A stretch of DNA of 64,000 bases from positions 62,001 to 126,000 of the forward strand of contig NZ_JAJFZM010000016.1 of NCBI RefSeq assembly GCF_020733705.1, written 5' to 3'. This DNA is from Nocardia australiensis (lineage in GTDB: Bacteria > Actinomycetota > Actinomycetes > Mycobacteriales > Mycobacteriaceae). Under the pieces are notes generated by a model. The model saw nothing but the letters and a program-made list of their open reading frames with translations. It searched no databases and had not been told where the DNA came from. A program made the position numbers and the translations under genes. Shown here piece by piece: positions 25,447-34,102 of this stretch (position 1 is its first letter; every line of letters starts with the position of its first letter).

Positions 25447-27045
25447 TCAGGCCTCGATTGCTGCTGCTTCGGCAGTGTGAGTGGGAACGGCAATGGCGTT
25501 GAGCGCGGTGGCCAGAGCTTGGGTGGGATCGGCTGAGACGGTGACTGAGCGCCAGGCGATGTATCCGTCGGGGCGAACGAGAGTGGCCCCGTCGGGCTCT
25601 ATCCCGTACGCGGTCCGGAAGGCGTTGGCTTCCGCCGGTTTCGTGTCGGTACCGATGCCGATGAAGGCGACAGGGATGCCCAACTGATCCGCGACGCGGG
25701 TCGCTGCGGCAGCCCATCGGTCGTCTTCGGACAGCAACACCCAGTCACGTTGAAACAGGTCCAATGTCGAGCATTCCCTGTCGTCGACCGTGATCCACAA
25801 ATGCGGGGCGCGGGTGCCGGGCTGACCGGCCCATTGGCCGGGGCGCTGCGCTGGCGGGAGGTCCGCGCCCGCACCCAGCACAGCTGCCGACCGGTAGAGC
25901 TGCCCGAGTTCTATGGAGGCGTCGTCGAGGACTGGCACATCCGACTGTGGGGTTGCGAGGTAGGCCTTGTAGTCGGCGCGGGCGAAGAGCTGGTCGTGTC
26001 GCAGGTCGGCGATCGGTCGGCGTTCGGCATCGTAGGTGTCCAGCAGCCGGGGCTGCGACTTGCCGGACAGCACTGCCGCCAGTTTCCAGGCCAGATTGTG
26101 GGCGTCGTCGATACCAGTGTTGGCTCCGAAACCGCCACGGTTGGGCGGCAATTGGTGGGCCGCATCTCCTGCGAGGAACACCCGTCGGACCGAGAAGCGG
26201 TCGGCGATCAACGCGGCAAGCTCCCATCGGCCGGTGGTCACCAGTTCGATGGGGATATCGGTGCAGCCGAGTGCGCGTTGTACGACCTGGATCTGTTCGT
26301 CGGCGGCGCGCTCGACGTCGTCGCTCAGCATGAGCACCCACCGGCCGTCGGAGTAGGTCGTCAGAAATGCCCGCAATCCGGGCTGTTCGATCTCGAACTG
26401 AACCACACCGTGCTGCAGGTACTCATCGAGGGAGGCCCGGAACAGGATGCTGCGCTGCACCGACAGCGGGCCCACTCCGTGGCGGCCGATGCCTAGAGCC
26501 GCGCGCACGGGGCTGATCGCGCCGTCCGCGGCCACCACATACTGTGCGCGCAGCTGGTATTCGCGGCCGTCCTCGCGGCGGCGCAGTCTGGCTGTCACGC
26601 CGTCGCGGTCCTGGGTCAGGTCGAGCAGTTCGGTACCCAGGCGCAGTTGCGCGCCCAGCTCGCGAGCCCGCTCGCGCAGGATGGGTTCGAGCCGATCCTG
26701 AGTGATGGCAATCGCGTGCACTGGGGAATCTTCGGCGCCGTAGCTGCCCTTGCCTCCGGGCGTCCACGGGTACTCCTCGAACCAGGTGCCGGTCAGGCTC
26801 TCCACTCGAGCTCGCCGAGGGGGCTTCATACCCTGAAGCGAGGCAGGAACTTCGACCCCGACCTGTCGGAAGTGCTCCACGGTACGGGTGGTGAAGCCGA
26901 TGGCCCGGGGATGCGGCGAGCTACCGAGGTGCTTGTCGATCACCACGACCGGTACGCCGTGCCAGGCGAGGAAAGCCGCGGCAGACAGGCCGACGAGGCT
27001 TCCGCCGACGATCAGTACCGGTGTCTCGTTTTCGTTGTCGTTCAT
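25447..27045 (-). CDS. FAD-dependent aromatic hydroxylase (PHBH/RdmE type)
   Basis: 532 residues. FAD motifs of class A flavoprotein hydroxylases: VLIVGGSLVGLSAAAFLAWHG near the start, DG motif VVAADGAISPVRAALG, and GD motif FLAGDAAHQLPPNRGGFGANTGI. The C-terminal 130 residues form the thioredoxin-like domain of the RdmE/PgaE subgroup (WVLLSEDDRW...LVRPDGYIAWR). Such enzymes hydroxylate polyketide or phenolic rings with NAD(P)H and oxygen, or inactivate drugs such as rifampicin. Divergent from a TetR gene that very likely controls it. Confidence 0.9.
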   Translation of the reverse strand: MNDNENETPVLIVGGSLVGLSAAAFLAWHGVPVVVIDKHLGSSPHPRAIGFTTRTVEHFRQVGVEVPASLQGMKPPRRARVESLTGTWFEEYPWTPGGKGSYGAEDSPVHAIAITQDRLEPILRERARELGAQLRLGTELLDLTQDRDGVTARLRRREDGREYQLRAQYVVAADGAISPVRAALGIGRHGVGPLSVQRSILFRASLDEYLQHGVVQFEIEQPGLRAFLTTYSDGRWVLMLSDDVERAADEQIQVVQRALGCTDIPIELVTTGRWELAALIADRFSVRRVFLAGDAAHQLPPNRGGFGANTGIDDAHNLAWKLAAVLSGKSQPRLLDTYDAERRPIADLRHDQLFARADYKAYLATPQSDVPVLDDASIELGQLYRSAAVLGAGADLPPAQRPGQWAGQPGTRAPHLWITVDDRECSTLDLFQRDWVLLSEDDRWAAAATRVADQLGIPVAFIGIGTDTKPAEANAFRTAYGIEPDGATLVRPDGYIAWRSVTVSADPTQALATALNAIAVPTHTAEAAAIEA

Positions 27046-27106
27046 CTCGAGCGTCCCTCCGTATAACTCAGTCGCGCCTAGAACTCCACCCAGGAAAACA
27101 CAAACT

Positions 27107-27147
27107 CAGTAAAAAACGCAATCGAGTTAAGGGTTTTACTGCCTTAA
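27107..27147. promoter_or_regulatory. Operator-like inverted repeats between hydroxylase and tetR
   Basis: Two interleaved inverted repeats: CAGTAAAA (27107-27114) with TTTTACTG (27134-27141), and TTAAGG (27127-27132) with CCTTAA (27142-27147). AACTCAGT also occurs twice directly, at 27065 and 27103. The segment is markedly AT-rich compared with its surroundings and overlaps the tetR promoter, as expected for a TetR binding site acting on both divergent genes. Confidence 0.6.
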
Positions 27148-27162
27148 GTTAATTGTTATGAT
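27134..27162 (+). promoter_or_regulatory. tetR promoter, probably leaderless
   Basis: TTTTAC (27134-27139) and TATGAT (27157-27162) are separated by 17 bases. The TetR ATG follows six bases after the -10 box, so transcription would start at or near the start codon. The -35 box lies inside the inverted repeats, which fits autorepression. Confidence 0.5.
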
Positions 27163-27168
27163 GGTGGC

Positions 27169-27753
27169 ATGACTGTTGAGCCACTGGGACGCCGGGAACG
27201 CAAGAACGCGCAGACTCGCCAGGCATTGGCCGACGCTGCGCTGCGACTGTTCTTGGAGCGGAGTTACGAGCAGGTCAGCGTCAAGGAGATCGCCGACGCG
27301 GTAGATATCTCAGTGCCAACGGTGTTCAAGCACGTCCCGGACGGCAAGGAAGCTCTGATCTTCGACGGCGGCGTCGAACGCCGCGAAAGCCTGCTGGCCG
27401 CTGTGCGTGAACGTCCCGCCGGAATGTCGGTGATGTCCGCGCTGCGCGAGTTCATGTCCAACCGCGGCCCCTTTCTGACAGACCCCACACCAGAGATTCG
27501 CAGGCGCACCGAACTGATCATGAACACCCCGGACCTACGCGACCACTCGCGTAAACTGTGGATCCGCTGCGAAACACCCCTGGCAGAGGCCATCGCTACC
27601 GAACTCGGCCGGGACGCCGACGACCTCACCGCCCGCGCCGTCGCACGCTATGTCCTGGAGATTCCCCAATTTCTCAGCGACGAGGCGGACCCCCGCGCGG
27701 CCCTCGACGCCGTCTTCGACCTACTCGAACACGGACTTCACGGCACGTCGTGA
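27169..27753 (+). CDS. TetR-family transcriptional regulator
   Basis: 194 residues. N-terminal HTH: RKNAQTRQALADAALRLFLERSYEQVSVKEIADAVDISVPTVFKHVPDGKEAL, the usual TetR pattern with Phe-Lys-His in place of the common F-Y-x-H. The C-terminal helical part (REFMSNRGPFLTDPTPEIRRRTELIMNTPDLRDHSRKLW) would hold the ligand pocket. Probably represses the divergent FAD hydroxylase and itself. Confidence 0.92.
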   Translation: MTVEPLGRRERKNAQTRQALADAALRLFLERSYEQVSVKEIADAVDISVPTVFKHVPDGKEALIFDGGVERRESLLAAVRERPAGMSVMSALREFMSNRGPFLTDPTPEIRRRTELIMNTPDLRDHSRKLWIRCETPLAEAIATELGRDADDLTARAVARYVLEIPQFLSDEADPRAALDAVFDLLEHGLHGTS

Positions 27754-27886
27754 TCGCGAAGAGACCCCGATGCCGTGGGGCTGGGCGCCACCGACGAACC
27801 GTATACGCTTCCCGCGTAAGCCGCCCAGAAGCTCTGCACCACCGTCGTTCCGCGGCGGCGGGTACCGACCAACGGGAGTTGTTATA

Positions 27887-29113
27887 GTGCGCAGCCGTTT
27901 ACGACGATTCGCGATTACCGCCGCGACCGCTTTGGCGGTCCTCGCGAGTACGTCCGGTGTGGTGTCGGCATCACCCGATGTGGCGTCGCACGACACTTCG
28001 ACCGTCTCGGTTCCCGCTCCGACCGGACCGCATCCGGTCGGCGTCACAGAATTACACATGGTCGACCCGAATCGTGTCGACCCATGGGACAGCGGTCGCC
28101 GGCGTGAGTTGATGGTCCAGGTCTGGTACCCGGCCGAGTCGTCGCCCGAGTCGTCGCCCGCGTCGTCGGTCGACCCCTGGATGCCGCTCGGTGGCAGGCA
28201 GGCCCAGCACACCTATCTCACCGAACTCGGTGTTCCCGAGAGCAGTTGGGAGCTCGCACCGAGCCACAGCTACCGCGACCGGCCGGCCCGCTCCGACCAG
28301 GGCAGGTTCCCGGTCCTGATCAACTCCCCCGGAATGGGGGACACCACCGGCTGGAGTACTGCCCAGACCGAGGACCTGGCCAGCCACGGCTATATCGTGG
28401 TCGCGCTCAATCACACACACGAAGCGTTTGCTGTCGAGTTCCCCGACGGCCGGGTGGAGCACACAGTGGTACCGCTGGATTCCCCCCAGGAGGTCCTGCG
28501 GGATCTGCTTCTGCCGACACGCGTGGCCGATGCCCGGTTCGTGCTGGATCAACTCGCCGCCATCGCCGCGCAGCAGCCCTCTGCCGCCGGTCGTGTTCTG
28601 CCCACACGTCTGGCCCAGAGCATCGACCTGTCGCAGGTCGGGATGTTCGGTCACTCGCTGGGCGGTTCGACCACAATCCAAGCCATGCACGACGACCCCC
28701 GCATTGCCGCCGGAGTGAATCTGGACGGCCCGGTCCTGGGTTCGGTCGCCGTCGAGGGGACCGACCGGCCCCTGCTGATGCTCGCCAGTGAGTCCTCACC
28801 CTGGTTCGGTCAACCCGGCTGGGAGCCGTACTGGACGAACAACACCGGGCTGAAACTGCCGCTACGAGTGGCAGGGACCGAGCACATGTCCTTCTGCGAT
28901 CAGCAGGCGATCCTGCCCCAAGTCGCTGCGGCCGGACTACTCGCGGCGGACACGAAAACCAAAGCGGTCGGCACCATCGACGCCCAGCGGTCGATCGACC
29001 TCCAACGCACGTACTTGCGTGCCTACTTCGACACTGTCTTCGGTCGACACAGTGTCGACATCGCCGAAACAATCCAGCGGCTCGCGCAACCCGAGGTAAT
29101 TCCGAATCCGTAA
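27887..29113 (+). CDS. Secreted alpha/beta hydrolase (PAF-acetylhydrolase/lipase-like)
   Basis: 408 residues from GTG 27887 with GGGAG at 27874-27878; the open frame continues upstream into the tetR end but without a signal peptide. Signal sequence: Arg-rich start (RSRLRRF) then AITAATALAVLASTSGVVSAS. The catalytic nucleophile elbow is VGMFGHSLGGSTT; a His near the end of the fold is in VAGTEHMSFCD. FPVLINSPGMGDTTGWST forms the oxyanion region. A 12-base tandem repeat (GAGTCGTCGCCC-like, three copies from 28137) encodes ESSP-ESSP-ASSV, a flexible loop. Secreted esterase or lipase of unknown substrate. Confidence 0.85.
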   Translation: MRSRLRRFAITAATALAVLASTSGVVSASPDVASHDTSTVSVPAPTGPHPVGVTELHMVDPNRVDPWDSGRRRELMVQVWYPAESSPESSPASSVDPWMPLGGRQAQHTYLTELGVPESSWELAPSHSYRDRPARSDQGRFPVLINSPGMGDTTGWSTAQTEDLASHGYIVVALNHTHEAFAVEFPDGRVEHTVVPLDSPQEVLRDLLLPTRVADARFVLDQLAAIAAQQPSAAGRVLPTRLAQSIDLSQVGMFGHSLGGSTTIQAMHDDPRIAAGVNLDGPVLGSVAVEGTDRPLLMLASESSPWFGQPGWEPYWTNNTGLKLPLRVAGTEHMSFCDQQAILPQVAAAGLLAADTKTKAVGTIDAQRSIDLQRTYLRAYFDTVFGRHSVDIAETIQRLAQPEVIPNP

Positions 29114-29208
29114 TGCGGCGAATCGTGAGAGGGACTCTCCAGGATGTGTGCCACTCGCCGGGTGGTGTCGGAGGATGGGCTGGGGGTTGTGGCGCTTATT
29201 ATTTCGCG

Positions 29209-29871
29209 GTGACCGGGTATGACGAGTTGGATGGGTTCGAGGTTCCTGATACTTCAGTGTTGCCGGAGCGACAGCGGAAGATTCTCGGGGTAATTCGGGA
29301 CTGCGTGCTCAAGCACGGGTATCCGCCGAGCAATAGGGAGATCGGCGATGCGGTCGGGCTACGCTCCTCGTCGTCGGTATCCAAGCATCTGAAGAGCTTG
29401 GAGGAGAAGGGCTTCCTGCGCCGCAGCAGGTCTATATCACGGCCGATCGATGTGCGCATGTTCCTGGCGGCGTCCGCGCCGCGCGAAACGAACAATGACT
29501 CGGTCAGTGTGCCCGTTATCGGCGACATCGCCGCGGGCAGCCCGATCCTCGCCGAGCAGCACACCGATGACATGCTGACGATCTCGCGCCAGCTGGTCGG
29601 GCGCGGCACGGTTTTCGGACTGCGCGTGCGTGGTGATTCGATGATCGACGCGGCGATCTGCGACGGCGATATCGTGGTGATCCGTCAACAGCACGAGGCG
29701 CATTCGGGTGAAATCGTCGCCGCGATGATCGACGACGAGGCCACCGTCAAGGTGTATCGCCGTCGCAACGGCCACGTGTATCTCGAGCCGCGCAACCCCG
29801 CCTACGACGTTATCGACGGAGATGAGGCCGTTGTCCTCGGCAAGGTCGTCTCGGTGATGCGCACCGTCTGA
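29209..29871 (+). CDS. lexA: LexA-type autocleaving repressor
   Basis: 220 residues from GTG 29209; the frame is open back to 29113 but that extension is Gly-rich and unlike LexA. DNA-binding part: LPERQRKILGVIRDCVLKHGYPPSNREIGDAVGLRSSSSVSKHLKSLEEKGFLRR. Cleavage site Ala109-Gly110 in VIGDIAAGSPI, catalytic Ser144 in RGDSMIDAAI and Lys181 in ATVKVYRR, all in place. The fold and catalytic residues are complete, so RecA-stimulated self-cleavage is expected. In M. tuberculosis lexA is elsewhere (Rv2720), so this may be a second copy or the only copy moved; I see no SOS box in the 100 bases upstream. Confidence 0.9.
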   Translation: MTGYDELDGFEVPDTSVLPERQRKILGVIRDCVLKHGYPPSNREIGDAVGLRSSSSVSKHLKSLEEKGFLRRSRSISRPIDVRMFLAASAPRETNNDSVSVPVIGDIAAGSPILAEQHTDDMLTISRQLVGRGTVFGLRVRGDSMIDAAICDGDIVVIRQQHEAHSGEIVAAMIDDEATVKVYRRRNGHVYLEPRNPAYDVIDGDEAVVLGKVVSVMRTV

Positions 29872-30030
29872 TCTCGCTTATACCTCACGCCCGGATGGTG
29901 TCGACCCGTGGTCGCGTCCGAAACCTGATTGATCGCAACGTTTTCCACAGGGCGACGGTTATCCACAGACATATCGAAAGGCCTGGTCGTTGCAGGTCTC
30001 TAGGTGCCGAATGTCATTACGTTCAATGGC

Positions 30031-31116
30031 ATGTCACGACACGACGAGCGCGAGCGAACCCGGCGGCGACTCTGCGCGCTGACGACCAGGGTCGGCGCCA
30101 GCAGGACTGCGGGCACGGGGAGTGCGAAGGGATCGGTCTACGCGAGTTCGCGTGGGAACAAGCAGTTCGACGAGTCGGATTACGCCGGACGCCCGGGTAC
30201 CGCCGGGCAGCCGGGCAGCTCGGGGCGTTGGGATGAGGAGCACTTGCGGCCGGAAGCGGCGGACTCCGTGGGGAGGAATGCCGACGCGGGGGATTGGGAG
30301 GACGAGGTCGGCGAGGTGCGTACACCTGGCTGGTTGGATATGCCGGGGCGGGCTGCGACATGGCGGGATCGGCTTGTGCCCGACCGGTTTCGGGGTGCTC
30401 GGCTCGACCCGGGCCGACGAGGTGTGCTGACGCTGGCCTTGGTGGGGTTGGCGGCGGTGGTTATCGCGACGGTGGTGGTGCTGCGGGAAAAGCCCGTCGC
30501 CCAGTCGGTAGCGCCGATACCCGTGGCGCGGACGACTTCGGTTGCTCGCCCATCGGTCTCGGGCGGGATACCCACTTCCGCACCCGCTGGCGAGCCCCAG
30601 GCCGCTACTGGTCCAGACAATGTCGTGACCGCCGAAGTGGTGGTCAGCGTCGTCGGGTTCGTGCATCACAGCGGACTCCAGAGGTTGCCCGGCGGGTCTC
30701 GAATCGCCGACGCCATCGCGGCGGCAGGCGGCGCGAAAGAGGGCGCGGATATCAACGGGCTCAACCTGGCTCAGCGTCTGCAAGACGGCGACCAGGTGGT
30801 CGTCGGCGCTATCGGCCCGAATTCCGGACCACCACAGCCGGGCAGCGTCACGATCACCGCGGCCGATCGCATCCCCGGCGCTCAGGCGCCCCGCTCCGGA
30901 TCGGCGCCTACCCCAGCGACATCCGGGCGTACCAATCTCAACACCGCGACCGAATCCGATCTCGACGCCCTACCCGGCGTCGGCCCGGTCACCGCCCGCG
31001 CAATCATCACCTGGCGCACCACGAATGGCCGATTCACCGAAATAGAACAACTCAGCGAGGTCGATGGCATAGGCCCGGCTCGACTGGCGCGTCTTCGGAA
31101 CCAGGTGATGGTATGA
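30031..31116 (+). CDS. comEA: ComEA-like DNA-binding competence protein
   Basis: 361 residues from ATG 30031 (ATG 30004 also possible). A long, disordered, charged N-terminus is followed by a membrane segment (GVLTLALVGLAAVVIATVVVL), a linker rich in Pro and Ser, a SLBB-like domain (AEVVVSVVGFVHHSGLQRLPGGSRIADAIAAAGGAKEGADINGLNLAQRLQDGDQVVV) and the helix-hairpin-helix pair (LNTATESDLDALPGVGPVTARAIITWR...LSEVDGIGPARLARLRNQVMV). ComEA binds double-stranded DNA outside the membrane for uptake through ComEC. The TGA overlaps the next small gene as ATGA. Confidence 0.92.
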   Translation: MSRHDERERTRRRLCALTTRVGASRTAGTGSAKGSVYASSRGNKQFDESDYAGRPGTAGQPGSSGRWDEEHLRPEAADSVGRNADAGDWEDEVGEVRTPGWLDMPGRAATWRDRLVPDRFRGARLDPGRRGVLTLALVGLAAVVIATVVVLREKPVAQSVAPIPVARTTSVARPSVSGGIPTSAPAGEPQAATGPDNVVTAEVVVSVVGFVHHSGLQRLPGGSRIADAIAAAGGAKEGADINGLNLAQRLQDGDQVVVGAIGPNSGPPQPGSVTITAADRIPGAQAPRSGSAPTPATSGRTNLNTATESDLDALPGVGPVTARAIITWRTTNGRFTEIEQLSEVDGIGPARLARLRNQVMV

Positions 31117-31403
31117 GCGTCGGCACCGAGGAAATGGGCGCGGTGCGGGTGAACATGGCACACCTCGACGAGGAGCTGGGCGACGCCGTCGACTTCGCCA
31201 CGCTGCCAGGCGTCGGCCTGGTCACCGCTGGCTCAATCATGGCTCGGTACAACATAATCAGCCGATTCGAGCGGCTTACCCCGTTCGGGTTCACCTCACT
31301 CGACCATCTTTGTCGCGCACCCGCAATCCGGCGGCAGCGCATGGGCGACGTTGATGGCCGAGCTCCCCGACTCACGCGTCGTCGGGAACTGGTGACGGTA
31401 TGA
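31113..31403 (+). CDS. Small helix-hairpin-helix protein, divergent duplicate of the comEA end
   Basis: 96 residues. ATG overlaps the comEA stop and its own TGA overlaps the comEC ATG. The core LPGVGLVTAGSIMARYN matches the first hairpin of ComEA (LPGVGPVTARAIITWR), and the end RLTRRRELVTV matches ComEA's RLARLRNQVMV. About 18 extra residues sit in the middle and break the second hairpin. The N-terminus (EEMGAVRVN) matches the first residues of ComEC (EEMGAVRAD). It therefore looks like a tandem duplication of the comEA-comEC junction that has drifted. Confidence 0.65.
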   Translation: MSVGTEEMGAVRVNMAHLDEELGDAVDFATLPGVGLVTAGSIMARYNIISRFERLTPFGFTSLDHLCRAPAIRRQRMGDVDGRAPRLTRRRELVTV

Positions 31404-34102
31404 GGCGCCGCGGTGACGAGGAGATGGGTGCCGTGCGGGCGGACCCGGCGCGGGGTGCAGATGAGCAGGTCGAGGCCGAACCGGGACAGGAGCCGACGGT
31501 GCTCGATGCGCGGTTGGTGCCAGCGACATTGTTGTGTTGGGGCACAACAATTGTGGCGCTCGCCGGCGGATGGGTAGTCGGTCTGGTGCTGGCCTGTGGG
31601 CTGGTGGTGCTGGCCATCGGGTTATGGGTGTCGTTGCTGTGGGCGATGGCGCATCGGAGCGAGCGGTGGCGGGTGGTGGCGGTTGTGACCCTGGCGGCCG
31701 TGCTGCTGGGGGTGGGTTTCGCGGTCGCGGGTGTATGGCGGGAGCATCGGGCGGCCACGCATCCGTTGCGTATGGCCGTCGGCGCGACAGTGCGGGTGGT
31801 GGTGACGCCGACCGATGACCCGAAACCGATACGCTCCCTATCGTTCACGGGTGAGCGTCGGTGGACGGTGCGCGCGAGCCTGCGTGAATACCATCGTGGT
31901 GAGGTGACGGTCCGGGCCGGTGGTTCGGTGGTAATTCTGGCGTCGGGGCCGGAGTGGGAGAGCCTGCTGCCGGGACAGCCGCTGGAGTTTCGTGCGCGAG
32001 TGGATCAGCCGTGGCAGCGCGATCTTACGGTCGCGACCTTGCGGGCGCTCGGAAAGCCGGTCGTTGCCGGTTCGCCGCCGTGGTGGCAGCGCGCCGCCGG
32101 ATCGGTGCGCACCGATTTCGCCGCGGCGGCATCGCACGCCCTTTCGCCCGATGCGGCGGGCCTGCTGCCCGCACTGGTCATCGGGGATACCTCCGCGCTA
32201 CCCGACCACATCAGAGACGAGTTCAAAATCGCTGGTCTGCAACATCTTTGTGTAGTCAGCGGCGCGAATTTCACGATCCTGCTCGCGGTGGTGCTGTTGG
32301 TCGTCCGTGTGCTTACTCTCGGCCCGCGCCTGGCCGCGACGGTAGCCGCGGTCGCGCTGCTCATGTTCGTTGTCGTCGCGAGGCCGGACCCAAGCGTGCT
32401 ACGGGCGGCGGCCATGGGGGCTATTGCGTTGCTGGCCCTGGTAACCGGTCGGAGAAAGCAGGCACTGCCCGCATTGTGCGCCGCGGTGATCGGGCTGCTG
32501 GCGATATGGCCGGAGCTGTCGGTGCGGGCCGGTTTCGCACTGTCGGTCATCGCGACAGCGGCACTGATTCTGTTGGCGCCCAGTTGGGCCGACTGGCTGC
32601 GAGCTCGTGGTTGGTGGCGACTCCCGGCGGAGGTTGTCGCGGTGTCAGCGGCCGCATTCGTTATTACGACCCCGCTCATGGTCGCGCTCACCGGACAGCT
32701 CAGCCTGGTCGCCGTTGCCGCGAATGTGCTTGTCGCGCCGGTCGTCGCGCCGTTGACGGTCATCGGTGCGGCCGGTGCCGTGCTGTCGGTGGTCTGGTCA
32801 CCGCCCGCCGAACTCGTATTGCGCTGCGCCGGGCCACCGATGTGGTGGCTGTTGTCCGTGGCCGAACGTGCGGCCGCTTTGCCCGGTGCTTCGGTCAGTG
32901 TTCCCGGCGGGCCGGTCGGCGGCCTGATCGCCGCGATCATTGTGGCGGTAAGCGTGTGGTCGCTGCGCTGCGCGATCGTGCGCAGGTTCGTCGCCGCGAC
33001 AATTCTCGGCCTTGCGGCGGTTTTCGTACCGATCCGAATCTGGCATCCCTGGTGGCCGCCGCCGGGTTGGGTGCTCGCGATGTGTGATGTTGGTCAGGGT
33101 GACGGACTTGCTGTTTCGCTGGGTGACGGCGCCGCAATGGTGATAGACGTAGGACCCGAGCCCCGCGCCATCCGCACGTGCCTGGATCGCCTGCGCATCA
33201 AGCGGATTCCGCTGCTGGTTCTGACCCACCCGCACGCCGACCACATCGGCGGGCTGACCGGCGCCATCGAGGGCCGACCGGTCGCGGCACTAGCTGTCGG
33301 GCCTGGTGAGCTCCCGGCAGTGCCGGGGCTGCGGCGAATGGAAGCCGAAGCACTCGACGGTAACGGCACCGCAGCCTCCAACTCGCGGGGCACTGCGGCC
33401 GATTCGTGCGCGAAAACGGCCGAGATGCCTGCACCGGCCGTCGCCGCGTGCGCACCGGCGTCACCTCGAACCGGTCCGAAGGAGGCCGCGCAGTCGAGCC
33501 CGACCGGTCACGACTCCCTACGACTGAGCGCCGCGCGCGGATCGCCGACCGATGCGCCTGGTTCCTTAAAGGGCTCGAACGACGGACCGGCGCAAGTCGC
33601 CGACTTGGCCGCACGTGCGAACATCCCTGTCGTCGAGCTGACCGCCGGTCGCGAATTCCATTTCGGTACCGTCGAATTGGAGGTGCTCGCACCGGCGCCC
33701 GGGATACCCGGCCGCACCGGAAGGGCCGCGGCCGACGACGCCAATGATCGCTCGATCGTCCTCGCCGCCAGCACATCGGCGGGCCGGATACTGCTCACCG
33801 GCGACATCGAGGCTCCCGCGCAACACCGCCTACTCAACACCGCGGCCCCCGTCCAAGCCGACATCCTGAAGGTGCCCCACCACGGATCACGAACCACCAC
33901 ACCGGAATTCCTGGCAGCCGTCCACCCGCGCCTAGCCCTGATCAGCGTCGGCGCCGACAACACCTTCGGCCACCCCAACCCCCGCCTCCTCACCGACCTG
34001 GCCGCCCTCGGCGTCAACGCGATCCGCACCGACCAACGAGGCGACGTAGTGGTGATCGGGTCCGGTGGCGAACTTCGCGTCACAACGTCTCGGAAGTCGT
34101 GA
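31400..34102 (+). CDS. comEC: ComEC/Rec2 DNA uptake channel
   Basis: 900 residues. N-terminal membrane segments, then an OB-like region (VRVVVTPTDDP...VILASGPEWESLLPGQPLEFRARV), the Competence domain with IGDTSALPDHIRDEFKIAGLQHLCVVSGANFTIL and some eight further membrane segments, and a C-terminal metallo-beta-lactamase domain (MCDVGQGDGLAV, LTHPHADHIGGLTGA, LLTGDIEAPAQHRLL, ILKVPHHGSRTT). The channel passes one DNA strand to the cytoplasm. Between GPGELPAVPGLRRM and NDGPAQVADLAARANIPVVEL sits about 75 residues rich in Ala, Ser, Thr and Pro, inserted in the nuclease-like domain. Confidence 0.93.
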   Translation: MRRRGDEEMGAVRADPARGADEQVEAEPGQEPTVLDARLVPATLLCWGTTIVALAGGWVVGLVLACGLVVLAIGLWVSLLWAMAHRSERWRVVAVVTLAAVLLGVGFAVAGVWREHRAATHPLRMAVGATVRVVVTPTDDPKPIRSLSFTGERRWTVRASLREYHRGEVTVRAGGSVVILASGPEWESLLPGQPLEFRARVDQPWQRDLTVATLRALGKPVVAGSPPWWQRAAGSVRTDFAAAASHALSPDAAGLLPALVIGDTSALPDHIRDEFKIAGLQHLCVVSGANFTILLAVVLLVVRVLTLGPRLAATVAAVALLMFVVVARPDPSVLRAAAMGAIALLALVTGRRKQALPALCAAVIGLLAIWPELSVRAGFALSVIATAALILLAPSWADWLRARGWWRLPAEVVAVSAAAFVITTPLMVALTGQLSLVAVAANVLVAPVVAPLTVIGAAGAVLSVVWSPPAELVLRCAGPPMWWLLSVAERAAALPGASVSVPGGPVGGLIAAIIVAVSVWSLRCAIVRRFVAATILGLAAVFVPIRIWHPWWPPPGWVLAMCDVGQGDGLAVSLGDGAAMVIDVGPEPRAIRTCLDRLRIKRIPLLVLTHPHADHIGGLTGAIEGRPVAALAVGPGELPAVPGLRRMEAEALDGNGTAASNSRGTAADSCAKTAEMPAPAVAACAPASPRTGPKEAAQSSPTGHDSLRLSAARGSPTDAPGSLKGSNDGPAQVADLAARANIPVVELTAGREFHFGTVELEVLAPAPGIPGRTGRAAADDANDRSIVLAASTSAGRILLTGDIEAPAQHRLLNTAAPVQADILKVPHHGSRTTTPEFLAAVHPRLALISVGADNTFGHPNPRLLTDLAALGVNAIRTDQRGDVVVIGSGGELRVTTSRKS

